Shown: positions 25,372 to 34,592, counted from the first letter of the stretch. The stretch is DNA of 64,000 nucleotides from an uncultured Ruminococcus sp. (GCA_902762375.1 CACWNY010000007.1:1-64000); one strand, 5' to 3'. Notes: generated by a model from the letters alone, not told the origin. Made by a program: numbers and translations.

Positions 25372-25411
25372 AAAAAAGCTGTCGCAAACAAAAAGTTGTG
25401 ATAGCTTTTTT
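25372..25411. terminator. Bidirectional terminator between convergent genes
   Basis: AAAAAAGCT (25372-25380) and AGCTTTTTT (25403-25411) form a stem extended inward with mismatches (TCGCAA with TTGTGA). It serves the convergent genes on both sides. Confidence 0.75.
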
Positions 25412-25412
25412 T

Positions 25413-26027
25413 CTATGAGAGAGTTTTATTCATTAATTCCCATAATCGGTCTCGTATGTAATATTTATCATAACAAAACACCTGAGAATCAATTTTTTCA
25501 CCGTCATAATCATAAACATCTAAATATACGCTTCGAAAATAAATATCGTATATTTCATAATTCTTTTTTATTTCCGTTATCAAATCATAAATATCGTCTA
25601 TAATTTCATCAAGATTTTGTGTTGTCAAAGTTCTCAAATCAATCTTTTGGATTTTTGATTTTGCAATGACTTTTTCCGTGATAACTTCTTCTAGATTGTC
25701 ATGGTAATATCTGTGATATTCAAATGGAATAATGGTGTTTACCATGCCCGCAGCGTTACTTTCTCCGCAATAAGTCGTAATAACTAAATCAGCGTTATCT
25801 TCAGGATAAAAGTAATATAAAGTACGACTGTCTTTTTCGCTATATTCCCGTTTTAAGAAATGAAAATTTTTATGATAATCGTTATGTAAATTTGTTTGTA
25901 TGTACTCTATGTTTTCTTCATCAGAATAGTTATGTGGTAAACATGAATGAACAACTGCTATAAGATACATTATAACAATAACATAAACGATAATTCTCAA
26001 TAAACTGATTTTCTTTTTTCTAATCAT
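25413..26027 (-). CDS. Membrane-anchored protein of unknown function
   Basis: The 204-residue product has a short basic N-terminus and one membrane segment (about residues 9-29, LLRIIVYVIVIMYLIAVVHS) followed by an outside domain rich in Tyr and Asp. A Cys within HSC could suggest a lipoprotein but the context is a poor lipobox. No family recognised. AGGGG lies upstream of ATG. Confidence 0.55.
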   Translation of the reverse strand: MIRKKKISLLRIIVYVIVIMYLIAVVHSCLPHNYSDEENIEYIQTNLHNDYHKNFHFLKREYSEKDSRTLYYFYPEDNADLVITTYCGESNAAGMVNTIIPFEYHRYYHDNLEEVITEKVIAKSKIQKIDLRTLTTQNLDEIIDDIYDLITEIKKNYEIYDIYFRSVYLDVYDYDGEKIDSQVFCYDKYYIRDRLWELMNKTLS

Positions 26028-26079
26028 GTTATTTTTCGCCCCTATGGATTATGTCAAAATTTGTTTTGAATTGTTATGC

Positions 26080-26305
26080 GTTAAAGGGCTGCCACCCTTT
26101 AAAATCCTGCCCAAAGGCTCCGCCTTTGGAAACCGCCAACTTTTTGAAAAAAGTTGGACAAAAACTTTTCCTTGTCATAGCTGACACTCAGAGGAACATT
26201 TTAAATGAAGTGAAATTAAAAGTTTTTTTGTCCACTTTTTTCAAAAAAGTGGTGGGGTTCAGGGGCAAAGCCTCTGATAGGATTGTTAAAGGCAACACCC
26301 CTAAC
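26080..26305. repeat. Modular palindromic intergenic repeat, copy 5
   Basis: Contains TTAAAGGGCTGCCACCCTTTAA, CCAAAGGCTCCGCCTTTGG, CCAACTTTTTGAAAAAAGTTGG, the TGTCATAGCT centre, CCACTTTTTTCAAAAAAGTGG, CAGGGGCAAAGCCTCTG and a decayed last hairpin. Stems CCAAAGGC/GCCTTTGG and CCAAC/GTTGG differ from other copies on both arms. Its right end abuts the stop codon of the MutS-like gene. Three flanking bases-pairs aside, a partial hairpin A is missing on the left (only CAAAATTTG remains). Confidence 0.85.
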
Positions 26306-27963
26306 TAATTGTGGTCAATCGTACTTTTAAGTTTTTCAAAGGTCACACCGTATTTTTCGGCAATATCTTTGGCATAACTTAATCCCTGTGGAGGATTGAT
26401 GAACACTTTAAAAGAACGCTCTCTGTTTTCGACACCTGTTACCATGCTCTCTATTTTGGAATTTCCGTCTACTGCTGTATTCATATTGCCAACATTCGCC
26501 GCTAATTCGTGCATATGTGTATTGAAAATACATCTTACCCCTAAATATCTCATGGCTTTGATAACATCAGTAGCAATATATATTCCCTCTGTGACATTAG
26601 TTGTGGCAAGACTTTCGTTGAGTAAAATCAGGCTCTTTGATGTTGCCGTTGCAAAAATTTCCGCAAGTCTGGAGGATTCCTCTCCCAGTCTGCCCAAATC
26701 TACTGTTTCGTTTTCGTCAGCAGGAAAATGAGTATAAATATTGTCACAAGGACTTAACTGCAAACGACTACATGGTACATAAATTCCGCACTGTGCCATC
26801 AGTACAGCTATTCCTAAGGCTTGTGTAATCGTTGTCTTACCACCACGATTAGGACCTGTCAGAATGAAAATTCTGCCTGTATCGTCATCAAAATCTAACT
26901 TGTTTGTTACAATATGAATATCTTCTCCTGATACGGATTTAATCGCAAGTTTCAGATTGTAGATATCTTCAGCATGAATTTCACGATTATCTACGGGCAA
27001 TATTTCAGCTTTACAAAGCGGTAACCCCTTTGCTTTCACCTTTTCGATAAATTCTGCCCATCTCACATAGAAAATAATCTCAGGAATAAGAGAAATAAAT
27101 GTATAGCCGTTGACATTGACATGCTTTTTCAGTACATCTTTAATATTGCGGACAATTCTGTCAAGAATTTCTGTGACAACTTGTTTCATGCTGTCTGAAA
27201 GACGGTCAGCTCCTGTAGGGGTGTCATCATAAGCCATCTTATACTCTTTAGATAACGCAGGGTGAAAAGATTTTAAATTGACATAGTCATTTCCAGGCTG
27301 TATTTCCGTTTCTTTTTTGGTCGCCATAGAACTCATAAAGCGTTTCAAAAGTCCACTGTCGGTAAACTCTCTGCCATTAAGAGCTAATATACCTGCTCTG
27401 GTAGGGCGTAACATATCGTCAAGATTAACACCTATCGTAACACTATGCAACTGTCTTGCTTTTTTGAAAAGTTCGTTGATGTCTTGCTGTAACGGTTCAA
27501 ATGCACCGTCATTATAAATTTCTGTTACCAGTCTTTTTAATGTTTTTAAGCCATCTGAATGAACTTCCATTTCTTCAAGAGTATTCTTTAACGCCTTGAC
27601 ACAATCAATATAACTGTTGATTTCTCTCATTCTGTTGATGAGTTGCCAAAGAGAACTTGCGTCCGTATCTTTTTTGAATTTGTCAATTTCACGCAGTTCC
27701 GAAAGTTTTGCCAGAAGTTCAGTAAGACTTGTTCTAAGTTGGGGTAAAGTTAAAAAGTCTTCAAAAATGTCACAACGGTATTTTATCAGTTCTTCGTTAC
27801 ATTCTATCTGTGTAAGCATTTGTTTAATGGTATTCTGTTCAAAGCTGTCCTGTGTGAGATGTTCTATTATGTAGTCAACAGATAAATCATTGATTGCCTC
27901 ACTGTTCATGCTCAGTGGTGATTTTTGGTAGTCCATCGGATAAAACAAACTGAAATCTTTCAT
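26305..27963 (-). CDS. MutS-like ATPase (non-canonical family)
   Basis: The 552-residue protein has a helical lever/clamp-like N-terminal two-thirds and a C-terminal MutS-type ABC ATPase with Walker A GPNRGGKTT (near residue 371), the signature-like DLGRLGEESSRLAEIF, Walker B LILLNES (near 444) and NTHMHELA. It lacks the N-terminal mismatch-recognition domain and the Smr domain, so it is neither MutS1 nor MutS2. The usual Walker-B Asp is Asn here while the catalytic Glu remains. Function unknown; DNA-structure recognition is a guess from the fold. It ends at repeat copy 5. Confidence 0.8.
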   Translation of the reverse strand: MKDFSLFYPMDYQKSPLSMNSEAINDLSVDYIIEHLTQDSFEQNTIKQMLTQIECNEELIKYRCDIFEDFLTLPQLRTSLTELLAKLSELREIDKFKKDTDASSLWQLINRMREINSYIDCVKALKNTLEEMEVHSDGLKTLKRLVTEIYNDGAFEPLQQDINELFKKARQLHSVTIGVNLDDMLRPTRAGILALNGREFTDSGLLKRFMSSMATKKETEIQPGNDYVNLKSFHPALSKEYKMAYDDTPTGADRLSDSMKQVVTEILDRIVRNIKDVLKKHVNVNGYTFISLIPEIIFYVRWAEFIEKVKAKGLPLCKAEILPVDNREIHAEDIYNLKLAIKSVSGEDIHIVTNKLDFDDDTGRIFILTGPNRGGKTTITQALGIAVLMAQCGIYVPCSRLQLSPCDNIYTHFPADENETVDLGRLGEESSRLAEIFATATSKSLILLNESLATTNVTEGIYIATDVIKAMRYLGVRCIFNTHMHELAANVGNMNTAVDGNSKIESMVTGVENRERSFKVFINPPQGLSYAKDIAEKYGVTFEKLKSTIDHN

Positions 27964-28097
27964 AAAATTCCTCCACTTTTATATAAGTATGTTGTTATTT
28001 TACCATAAACTGACAATTATACAACACTTATTTTATGAATAATATGTGAATTATATAGCGTATTCCGAAAGATTTTCTTTCAGAATACGCATGGACT

Positions 28098-28436
28098 TCA
28101 TACAGAAAACTGTTTTGCAAATGCTGAAACGGTCATATACTCTACAAAAGGATATTCTTCACAAAGATTAAGAATAACGGTTTTTTCTTCTTCTGTACAA
28201 CCGTAATCTACACAAAGAATTTTTTCCCATCGGTTCTTTCCCATTATTTCACATCTTTCCGCACTGCTTCTGATTATCTGCTCCACATTTTCGCAACCTT
28301 TATTCACGGGAATGACAATGTAAATTTCTTTGTCATATTTATTTCGTAACAAGAATATCAGTATGCTTTTGTATATGTAGAGAATTCCAAATGATGAAAG
28401 TAATATCACAATAAATTCTCTCAGATTTTCTGCCAT
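28098..28436 (-). CDS. Small membrane protein of unknown function
   Basis: 112 residues with one membrane segment (about 7-30, FIVILLSSFGILYIYKSILIFLL) and a soluble C-terminal part that resembles the start of a glycosyltransferase-2-like fold (EIYIVIPVNKGCENVEQII ... KILCVDYGCTEEE) but is too short for one. ATG 28436 follows GAGGTGG by five bases; the in-frame GTG at 28445 lies inside that ribosome site. Confidence 0.55.
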   Translation of the reverse strand: MAENLREFIVILLSSFGILYIYKSILIFLLRNKYDKEIYIVIPVNKGCENVEQIIRSSAERCEIMGKNRWEKILCVDYGCTEEEKTVILNLCEEYPFVEYMTVSAFAKQFSV

Positions 28437-28561
28437 ATTAACCACCTCGTTTATACAATATGTTGTTTTTTATTTTGAGTGCATAACTTTCTGCTTTTCG
28501 AAACATACTATAAATGACGATAAAGTCAAATCTAAATGAATGAATAAAGGGGATTTTCATT

Positions 28562-28729
28562 ATGCACAACTCTTATGCTAACGAATGTATCAAATGTACC
28601 GTAACACAGTGTAAACATCATTGTGATGTCAGAAACAACTGCTCTCTTAATTGTATTCAGGTAGGCACACATGAAAATAATCCTGAAGTTGAACAGTGTA
28701 CTGACTGTATGTCCTTTGAGAAAAAATAA
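28562..28729 (+). CDS. DUF1540 Cys-rich small protein
   Basis: This 55-residue protein has eight cysteines spaced CIKC, CKHHC, CSLNC and CTDC and the family ending MSFEKK. DUF1540 proteins are short, probably metal-binding, and common in spore formers; several homologues are expressed during sporulation, but no function is established. AAAGGGG lies eight bases before ATG. Confidence 0.75.
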   Translation: MHNSYANECIKCTVTQCKHHCDVRNNCSLNCIQVGTHENNPEVEQCTDCMSFEKK

Positions 28730-28796
28730 TATGAAATTATAACCATAATTTCACAAAAAAGTTTAAAAAATTTTTTTGGTTTTTTTCAAAAAGGTA

Positions 28797-28825
28797 TTGA
28801 CAAAACAGAAAATTCAGTTTATAAT
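28797..28825 (+). promoter_or_regulatory. Consensus sigma-A promoter of a small RNA or leader
   Basis: TTGACA (28797-28802) and TATAAT (28820-28825) with a 17-base spacer, about 200 bases ahead of dpaA. Confidence 0.85.
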
Positions 28826-28831
28826 ATGGGT

Positions 28832-28940
28832 GTAGTCAAGAGTGCTACAGATTAAGAAATAGCTTACAACTTACAATTAACCCTAATACACTATCTGGAT
28901 AATTCCCTCAGCATTGCTGGGGGAATTATTCATTTTCGGA
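28832..28940 (+). ncRNA. Putative small RNA or attenuated leader upstream of dpaA
   Basis: The promoter drives a region without a credible ORF that ends, about 100 bases on, at a very stable hairpin: ATAATTCCC and GGGAATTAT (28899-28907 with 28921-28929), extended by CAGC/GCTG to a 3-base loop, then TCATTTT. A 5-bp hairpin TGTAG/CTACA lies near the 5' end. No known riboswitch class was recognised. Either a free-standing sRNA of about 105 nt or an attenuator for dpaAB. Confidence 0.6.
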
Positions 28941-29032
28941 TAAAAAACTTGTTTTGCTGTACACAAATCGGATAAGCATACATATTATGTAATAACCGTA
29001 TTATTAATAAGAAAACAGAGAGGTACTGCAAA

Positions 29033-29893
29033 ATGAAATCGGAAACTTTTGGAATTATCGGCGGAGATAAACGGCAACTCGCTATGGCAAATGCCATCAG
29101 AACTGACGGATATAAAGTATATACCAGTTGTTTTGAAAAAATTAACACTTCTGACAATGTACAGTCTTGGGAAGATACCGCATTGTGCAGTGATATCATT
29201 ATCTTCCCCTTACCGCTGACAAAAGACGGTGAAACTTTGAATACACCGTTTTCAGACAGAAAAATTGTGATGAATGAAGAATTTGCCAGACATTTCAGAG
29301 GTAAGAAAGTTTTTTGTCCTACAAAAGATAAACTTTTAAAAACCAGCCGTAAATGGCAGGATATTCAGGTATATGATTTTCTGGACAGAGAAGAAATGCA
29401 GGTATGCAATGCTGTTCCTACCGCAGAAGGGGCAATAGAAATTGCTATCAGGGAATATAGCGGTACGATTAATGGGTCAAGATGTCTTGTTACGGGTTAC
29501 GGTCGTATTGGAAAAGTACTAGCTCAGATGTTGAAAGGGCTTGGTGCAGAAGTTTATGTTTCGGCAAGGCGAAAGGAGTCGCTTGCGTGGATAAAACTTG
29601 GCGGATATAATGCTGTAGAACATGGGCATATCATCAACAGTGGAGAATTTGATATTATTTTTAATACGGTTCCGTCATTGATACTGGATTCTAAAATTAT
29701 GGCTAAGATTGCCGTTAATGCACTGATTATTGATTTAGCTTCGGGTTTGGGCGGTGTCGACTTTGAAAGTGCCAAAAGAATGGGTATTCCAACCGTTCAC
29801 GCACTCTCCTTACCTGGAAAAGTCGCACCTAAAACCTCAGGAGAAATTATCAAAAATACGATTTTTAATATTCTTGAGGAGGAAACTATGTGA
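29033..29893 (+). CDS. dpaA: Dipicolinate synthase subunit A
   Basis: The 286-residue protein has an N-terminal FGIIGGDKRQLAMANAI and a second Rossmann fold with CLVTGYGRIGKVLAQMLKGLGAEVYV, matching DpaA (SpoVFA). With DpaB it converts dihydroxytetrahydrodipicolinate to dipicolinic acid, the spore-core calcium chelator, in the mother cell. GAGAGG precedes ATG. Its stop overlaps the GTG start of dpaB. CATACATA-like bases near 28977 could be part of a sporulation-sigma -10, but this is weak. Confidence 0.93.
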   Translation: MKSETFGIIGGDKRQLAMANAIRTDGYKVYTSCFEKINTSDNVQSWEDTALCSDIIIFPLPLTKDGETLNTPFSDRKIVMNEEFARHFRGKKVFCPTKDKLLKTSRKWQDIQVYDFLDREEMQVCNAVPTAEGAIEIAIREYSGTINGSRCLVTGYGRIGKVLAQMLKGLGAEVYVSARRKESLAWIKLGGYNAVEHGHIINSGEFDIIFNTVPSLILDSKIMAKIAVNALIIDLASGLGGVDFESAKRMGIPTVHALSLPGKVAPKTSGEIIKNTIFNILEEETM

Positions 29894-30462
29894 ACAGTAA
29901 AAGAATTGCTTTTGCCTTATGTGGTTCGTACTGTACTTTCAGCAAAGCTATACCGCAGATGGAAAAGCTCAAAGAACAAGGTTATGATATCATACCGATT
30001 ATGTCACAAAATGCCTCGTCTACTGATACAAGATTTGGAACTGCTAAGGAATTTTTGGATAAACTGGAAAATATTTCTCAAAAGAAAGTTATCAAGACAA
30101 TTAAAGACGCTGAACCACTCGGTCCTAAAAATATGTGCGATGCTTTGGTGATTGCTCCCTGTACAAGTAATACTCTGGCTAAACTCTCCAGTGGAATCAC
30201 GGATACCAGTGTCACCATGAGCTGCAAGTCTTTGTTAAGAGTGGGAAAACCTGTCGTCATTGCACTCGCCTCTAATGACGCTCTGGGAATTTCGGCACAG
30301 AATTTAGGAAAAGTCATGAATTTTAAAAATCTTTATCTCGTACCCATGCAACAGGACGATATTATCAAAAAACCAAATTCTCTTGTAGCGGATTTTGATA
30401 AGGTAATTCCTACATTGGAAAAAGCATTGGAACATCAACAAATCCGACCGTTATTTGTTTAG
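29890..30462 (+). CDS. dpaB: Dipicolinate synthase subunit B
   Basis: The 190-residue flavoprotein-like subunit has the pattern IAFALCGSYCTFSKAIPQM, LVIAPCTSNTLAKLSSGITDT and VIALASNDALG. Start is GTG, read as AT-GTG-A overlapping the dpaA stop, behind GAGGAGG. It completes dipicolinate synthase. The gene ends directly at repeat copy 6. Confidence 0.93.
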   Translation: MNSKRIAFALCGSYCTFSKAIPQMEKLKEQGYDIIPIMSQNASSTDTRFGTAKEFLDKLENISQKKVIKTIKDAEPLGPKNMCDALVIAPCTSNTLAKLSSGITDTSVTMSCKSLLRVGKPVVIALASNDALGISAQNLGKVMNFKNLYLVPMQQDDIIKKPNSLVADFDKVIPTLEKALEHQQIRPLFV

Positions 30463-30732
30463 TTAAAGGGCTTTGCCCTTTAACTAATTTGAAATTTTTT
30501 CGATTAAAGGGCTTCGCCCTTTAAAATCCCACAAGGGGCTTTGCCCCTTGACCCCACGAACTTTTTGAAAAAAGTTCGACAAAAACTTTTCTGGCTCACT
30601 TCGTTCGGAATGATTATCACACATTGGACTATGACAATTAAAAGTTTTTTGTCCACTTTTTTTCAAAAAAGTGGGCGGGATTTTTAAGGGCGGCAGCCCT
30701 TAAATCGGGGGTTCGGGGAGGAACTCCCCGAC
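30462..30732. repeat. Modular palindromic intergenic repeat, copy 6 (complete)
   Basis: Begins at the dpaB stop with TTAAAGGGCTTTGCCCTTTAA, a second TTAAAGGGCTTCGCCCTTTAA, AAGGGGCTTTGCCCCTT, GAACTTTTTGAAAAAAGTTC, the centre GGCTCACTTCGTTCGGA ... GGACTATGACAATTAAAAG, CCACTTTTTTTCAAAAAAGTGG, TTAAGGGCGGCAGCCCTTAA and a CGGGGAGGAACTCCCCG hairpin. The last module also occurs in copy 3 in the other orientation. Confidence 0.9.
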
Positions 30733-30736
30733 AAAA

Positions 30737-30784
30737 CAAAATCAGATGAGTGTTACAATTTCTGTAAATACTCATCTGATTTTG
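30737..30784. terminator. Bidirectional terminator
   Basis: CAAAATCAGATGAGT pairs with ACTCATCTGATTTTG across a short loop (inner TTACA/TGTAA), giving about 20 base pairs with A/T runs on both sides. It separates dpaB (plus) and the convergent CofE-like gene (minus). Confidence 0.85.
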
Positions 30785-30827
30785 CTTTTAATGGATTGTA
30801 AAAAAGGAAAATTTGTTATATAATAGT

Positions 30828-31589
30828 TCAGGCTTGAACACCTTTTGCAAGCGTATCACCGTTTTTCTCAAAGTTTTCAAGCGGTCTGATTAAGATAATA
30901 GGAGTAAGTTCTTTTCCCTGCCCTGACGGGTTATCTCTCACAAATTTGATTAATTCTTCGTCAGGAATTTGTTTGCGTAAATCGTCAGACGCTCCAAGTA
31001 ATTCCTGTCCCAAATCATTTGCATCTACAATGATACAGTCCATACCCAGTTTTTCTTTGAGTTCGTTACATACACCATCAGGATTTTCGGGAATTTTGAT
31101 ACCAATATCACCGTATTCGTCCCAGACTTTATCGTAAAAACCGTCCAGACCACTGACTTCTGTACCGACAATTTCGTAAAAAACACCTTTCTTACCAAAC
31201 AGTTTGGTTACACCACTGGCAAAACTTGCCCACAACACTTTCGGCAAACCTACTTCATGAATAGCATACTGCATTTTGATGGTTTCTCCTACACCGTAAC
31301 CTGTATCGGGGTGAGAGGCAAACTTAGATAAGAATTTTGCCCAGAAACCAATCTTTAATTCTTCCCTTTTGATAACCCTGTTCTGACAAAGTGCAATGAT
31401 TTTTTCGCTGGTGGAAACAATATCCCCCTCCTGATAAAGTGGCGATACATATTTTCTGAATACTTCTACATAATCTTCACCCTGTTTGACAAAGTGTGTT
31501 TTGATAGCGTGACGCATATATTTTTTGCCGTTGACTTCTACCGAAGATTTCTTTCCCTCATTAGCATAAAATTCCATCAGATTTTTCAT
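30828..31589 (-). CDS. F420-0:glutamyl ligase-like (CofE-type) protein
   Basis: The 253-residue protein has the CofE-type layout: IKTHFVKQGEDYVEVFRKY, EGDIVSTSEKIIALCQNRVI, GYGVGETIKMQYAI and DCIIVDANDLGQELLG. Archaeal CofE adds glutamate to coenzyme F420, but this organism is not expected to make F420, and no other F420 genes are near. It more likely performs a related glutamylation or amide ligation, function unknown. It converges with dpaB. Confidence 0.7.
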   Translation of the reverse strand: MKNLMEFYANEGKKSSVEVNGKKYMRHAIKTHFVKQGEDYVEVFRKYVSPLYQEGDIVSTSEKIIALCQNRVIKREELKIGFWAKFLSKFASHPDTGYGVGETIKMQYAIHEVGLPKVLWASFASGVTKLFGKKGVFYEIVGTEVSGLDGFYDKVWDEYGDIGIKIPENPDGVCNELKEKLGMDCIIVDANDLGQELLGASDDLRKQIPDEELIKFVRDNPSGQGKELTPIILIRPLENFEKNGDTLAKGVQA

Positions 31590-31699
31590 TCCTTTTCTTT
31601 AACAATAAAGTAGTTTTTCTCAACTTGCTTATTATAAAACAATTTGACATATAATGCAATATTCATCAAACATAAAATTTATAAAATGGAGATGAAAAA

Positions 31700-33910
31700 A
31701 TGACAAATAATGAACAACTCCTTGAACTTACAGGAGAAGTGGAAAATATTATTTTCCGCAATGACAGTAACGGCTATAGTGTGATGGAGATTATCAGCGG
31801 AGAAGATACTGTGGTTGCTGTGGGAAATGTAGCGTCTGTCAGCATAGGAGAAGAAGTCCGTCTGATTGGCAAATATACTACTCATCACACTTACGGAGAA
31901 CAATTTGCTTTTGAAGTATGCGAAAAAAGTATTCCTAAAACAACTACCGCTATTATTAAATTTTTATCGTCAGGTGTGGTCAAAGGTGTAGGACCGTCTA
32001 CAGCTAAAAAGCTGGTGAAACTTTTTGGAGAAGAAACACTTGACATTATCGAAAATAGTCCTCAGAGAATTGCGGAAATAAAAGGTATCAGCAAAAATAA
32101 AGCTGTCGAAATGAGTAAAAGTCTGAAACAGTTGTTTGGTGTACGGAAATTAATGACCGCTTTATCAAAATATGGAATATCTGCCCAGCAAAGTATAAAA
32201 GTCTGGAATAGATACGGTAAAGATGTTATGGAAATACTTAAAGAAAACCCGTATTGTCTTTGTGCGGAAGGGTTGAATATTTCTTTTGAAATCGCTGACC
32301 GCATTGCACAAGAACAGAACCGCTTGCCCGATGATGTTTACAGAATCCAAGCAGGATTTATTCATATTCTGGAACACAATAAAAATAACGGACATACTTG
32401 TTTACCGAAAGATAAGCTAATAAGTGTATGTTGTCATTTTTTGGAATTAGCAGAAGAAAAAGTCATTGATGTGATGAATAAAATGTTGGCAGAAAATTTA
32501 CTCATTGAAGATATTGTCAGAGAAGAATTATTTGTCTTTCTGCCTGAATTTCACCGTTGCGAAAACTATATTGCAAAAAAAATGGCGTTACTGCTCAATA
32601 CTCCTCTTGAACCTATCGGCAATATCAGACGAATGATTGAACAAACAGAAAAACATAATCATATACAGTATGCACAGTTACAGAAAATGGCAATCGAAAC
32701 TGCACTGACAAAAGGTATGCTGATATTGACGGGTGGTCCGGGTACGGGTAAAACAACTACACTGAACGCCATTATCCGTATTTTACAAGACAACGGGCAA
32801 ACCGTCTTTTTAACTGCACCTACAGGCAGAGCTGCACAAAGAATGACACAGATTACAGGCTGTGAGGCAAAAACAATTCATCGTTTGTTGGAAGTGTCAT
32901 GGGATAAAGACGAAAATCCTGTATTTATGCGGAATAAGGCTAATCTTTTGGAATGTGACGCTCTCGTAATAGATGAGTTGTCTATGGTAGACACAAAGTT
33001 ATTTGAGGGATTGCTGAAAGCCTTACCGAATAACTGTCGGCTGATTATGGTAGGTGACTGCGACCAGTTGCCTAGTGTGGGGGCAGGTAATGTTCTGGGT
33101 GATTTAATCAACAGTGGGAAAATTCCTGTCGTACAGCTTAATGAGATATTCCGTCAGTCTATGAAAAGCCTTATCGTTACCAACGCTCACCGAATTGTTA
33201 AAGGTGAATACCCTATCATTACAGATGCAAAGTCAGATTTTTTCTTCATGAACCGCAACAATATCAATTCCGTTGTCGAAACTGTTGCTGAACTTTATAC
33301 AACAAGGTTGCCTAATACTTACCGCTATTCTCCATTGGAAGATATCCAGATTTTATGTCCCAGTCGTAAAGGTCAGATAGGTACTGTGGAAATTAATAAG
33401 GCTATTCAGAATGCTATCAATCCTAAAGATACCTTTAAACGGGAAATCAATATCGGTGGCACTGTTTTAAGAATGGGCGATAAAGTTATGCAGAACAAAA
33501 ATAATTACAATATTGCTTGGACTAGAAATAACGGTGAAAACGGTGAGGGTGTTTTCAATGGAGATATCGGTATATTAGTTTCGGTGACGAATAACCCTGT
33601 TACTTTGCAGGTGGCATATGATGATAAGGTTGCTGTTTATGATGGTGAAAGTGCCTTAGAACTGGAACTGGCATATGCTGTCACTGTACATAAAAGTCAG
33701 GGAAATGAATTTAATGCTGTCATTATTCCACTGTATAATAATCCTCCCCTGTTGCTTTACAGAAACTTATTATATACCGCTGTCACAAGAGCTAAAAATA
33801 TGCTTATCATTGTCGGAAACAGTAATACGCTTTACCGTATGGTGGAAAACAACCGAAAAACTTTACGCTATTCTGCTTTAAAAGATTTTCTGATAAGGGA
33901 AGTGCTGTGA
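31700..33910 (+). CDS. recD2: RecD2-type SF1B DNA helicase
   Basis: The 736-residue protein has an N-terminal OB-like and helix-hairpin-helix region (SSGVVKGVGPSTAKKLVKLFG, ENSPQRIAEIKGIS) and a helicase core with GGPGTGKTTT (near residue 348), DALVIDELSMVD, GDCDQLPSVGAGNVL and the C-terminal TVHKSQGNEF and YTAVTRAK. It is the 5'-3' helicase of RecBC-lacking bacteria, linked to DNA repair and fork stability. GGAGATG lies seven bases before ATG. It is followed at once by comF. Confidence 0.95.
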   Translation: MTNNEQLLELTGEVENIIFRNDSNGYSVMEIISGEDTVVAVGNVASVSIGEEVRLIGKYTTHHTYGEQFAFEVCEKSIPKTTTAIIKFLSSGVVKGVGPSTAKKLVKLFGEETLDIIENSPQRIAEIKGISKNKAVEMSKSLKQLFGVRKLMTALSKYGISAQQSIKVWNRYGKDVMEILKENPYCLCAEGLNISFEIADRIAQEQNRLPDDVYRIQAGFIHILEHNKNNGHTCLPKDKLISVCCHFLELAEEKVIDVMNKMLAENLLIEDIVREELFVFLPEFHRCENYIAKKMALLLNTPLEPIGNIRRMIEQTEKHNHIQYAQLQKMAIETALTKGMLILTGGPGTGKTTTLNAIIRILQDNGQTVFLTAPTGRAAQRMTQITGCEAKTIHRLLEVSWDKDENPVFMRNKANLLECDALVIDELSMVDTKLFEGLLKALPNNCRLIMVGDCDQLPSVGAGNVLGDLINSGKIPVVQLNEIFRQSMKSLIVTNAHRIVKGEYPIITDAKSDFFFMNRNNINSVVETVAELYTTRLPNTYRYSPLEDIQILCPSRKGQIGTVEINKAIQNAINPKDTFKREINIGGTVLRMGDKVMQNKNNYNIAWTRNNGENGEGVFNGDIGILVSVTNNPVTLQVAYDDKVAVYDGESALELELAYAVTVHKSQGNEFNAVIIPLYNNPPLLLYRNLLYTAVTRAKNMLIIVGNSNTLYRMVENNRKTLRYSALKDFLIREVL

Positions 33911-33911
33911 G

Positions 33912-34592
33912 TTGAAATGGTATCAGAAAATAACGGATTGTATCTTACATTGTTTCTTTCCTGTACACTGTCCTTATTGTGATGAATTGATGACCCCAAA
34001 TCTTGTGGCTTGTGAACAATGTCAGAAAGAAATACAGTCTGTCAATATTTTTAACGAAACAGATAATATACGCTGTATTTCGCCATTTTACTATGACGGC
34101 ATATATAAAAGAGCTGTCCTTGACTTGAAATTCAAAAATCGTTCTGATTATGCAAAAATATTGTCGCACTCTATGGCAGAGGCTTTAAAACAGTATTTTG
34201 ATTTTTCTGAATTTGACTGTATTACCTGTATTCCGCCTTCAAAGAACAGTTATCGTAAAAGAGGATATAATCAGGCGGAACTATTAGCTAAAGGATTGTC
34301 ACTTTATACGGAAATTCCGTTTGAGCGTTTGCTTGTGAAAATCAAAGATACCGAAGTACAACATACCATATCTGACGCACAGAAAAGAAAACAAAATGTA
34401 AAAGACGCTTTTACCGTTATCAGACAACATTCTGACAAAATCCAAAACAAAACTATTCTATTGGTTGATGATATTCTTACAACAGGAGCAACACTCGGAG
34501 AATGTTGCAAAGAACTTTATAAAAATAAAGCAAAAAGTGTGATTGGTATAACTTATACATTTGTAGAAAATAAAGAAAAGGTGATATTATGA
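33912..34592 (+). CDS. comF: ComF-family phosphoribosyltransferase-like protein
   Basis: The 226-residue protein has an N-terminal zinc finger with CPYCDELMTPNLVACEQC, then a PRTase domain (CIPPSKNSYRKRGYNQAELLAKGL and ILLVDDILTTGAT). ComF proteins support DNA uptake and handling of incoming single strands. The start is TTG at 33912, one base after the recD2 stop, with GGGAAG upstream. Sharing an operon with recD2 fits a DNA-processing role. Confidence 0.85.
   Translation: MKWYQKITDCILHCFFPVHCPYCDELMTPNLVACEQCQKEIQSVNIFNETDNIRCISPFYYDGIYKRAVLDLKFKNRSDYAKILSHSMAEALKQYFDFSEFDCITCIPPSKNSYRKRGYNQAELLAKGLSLYTEIPFERLLVKIKDTEVQHTISDAQKRKQNVKDAFTVIRQHSDKIQNKTILLVDDILTTGATLGECCKELYKNKAKSVIGITYTFVENKEKVIL

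Noticed and set aside
26051..26308. 85-residue plus-strand reading frame in repeat copy 5
   Set aside because: Entirely repeat sequence, no ribosome site, and it runs into the convergent MutS-like gene.
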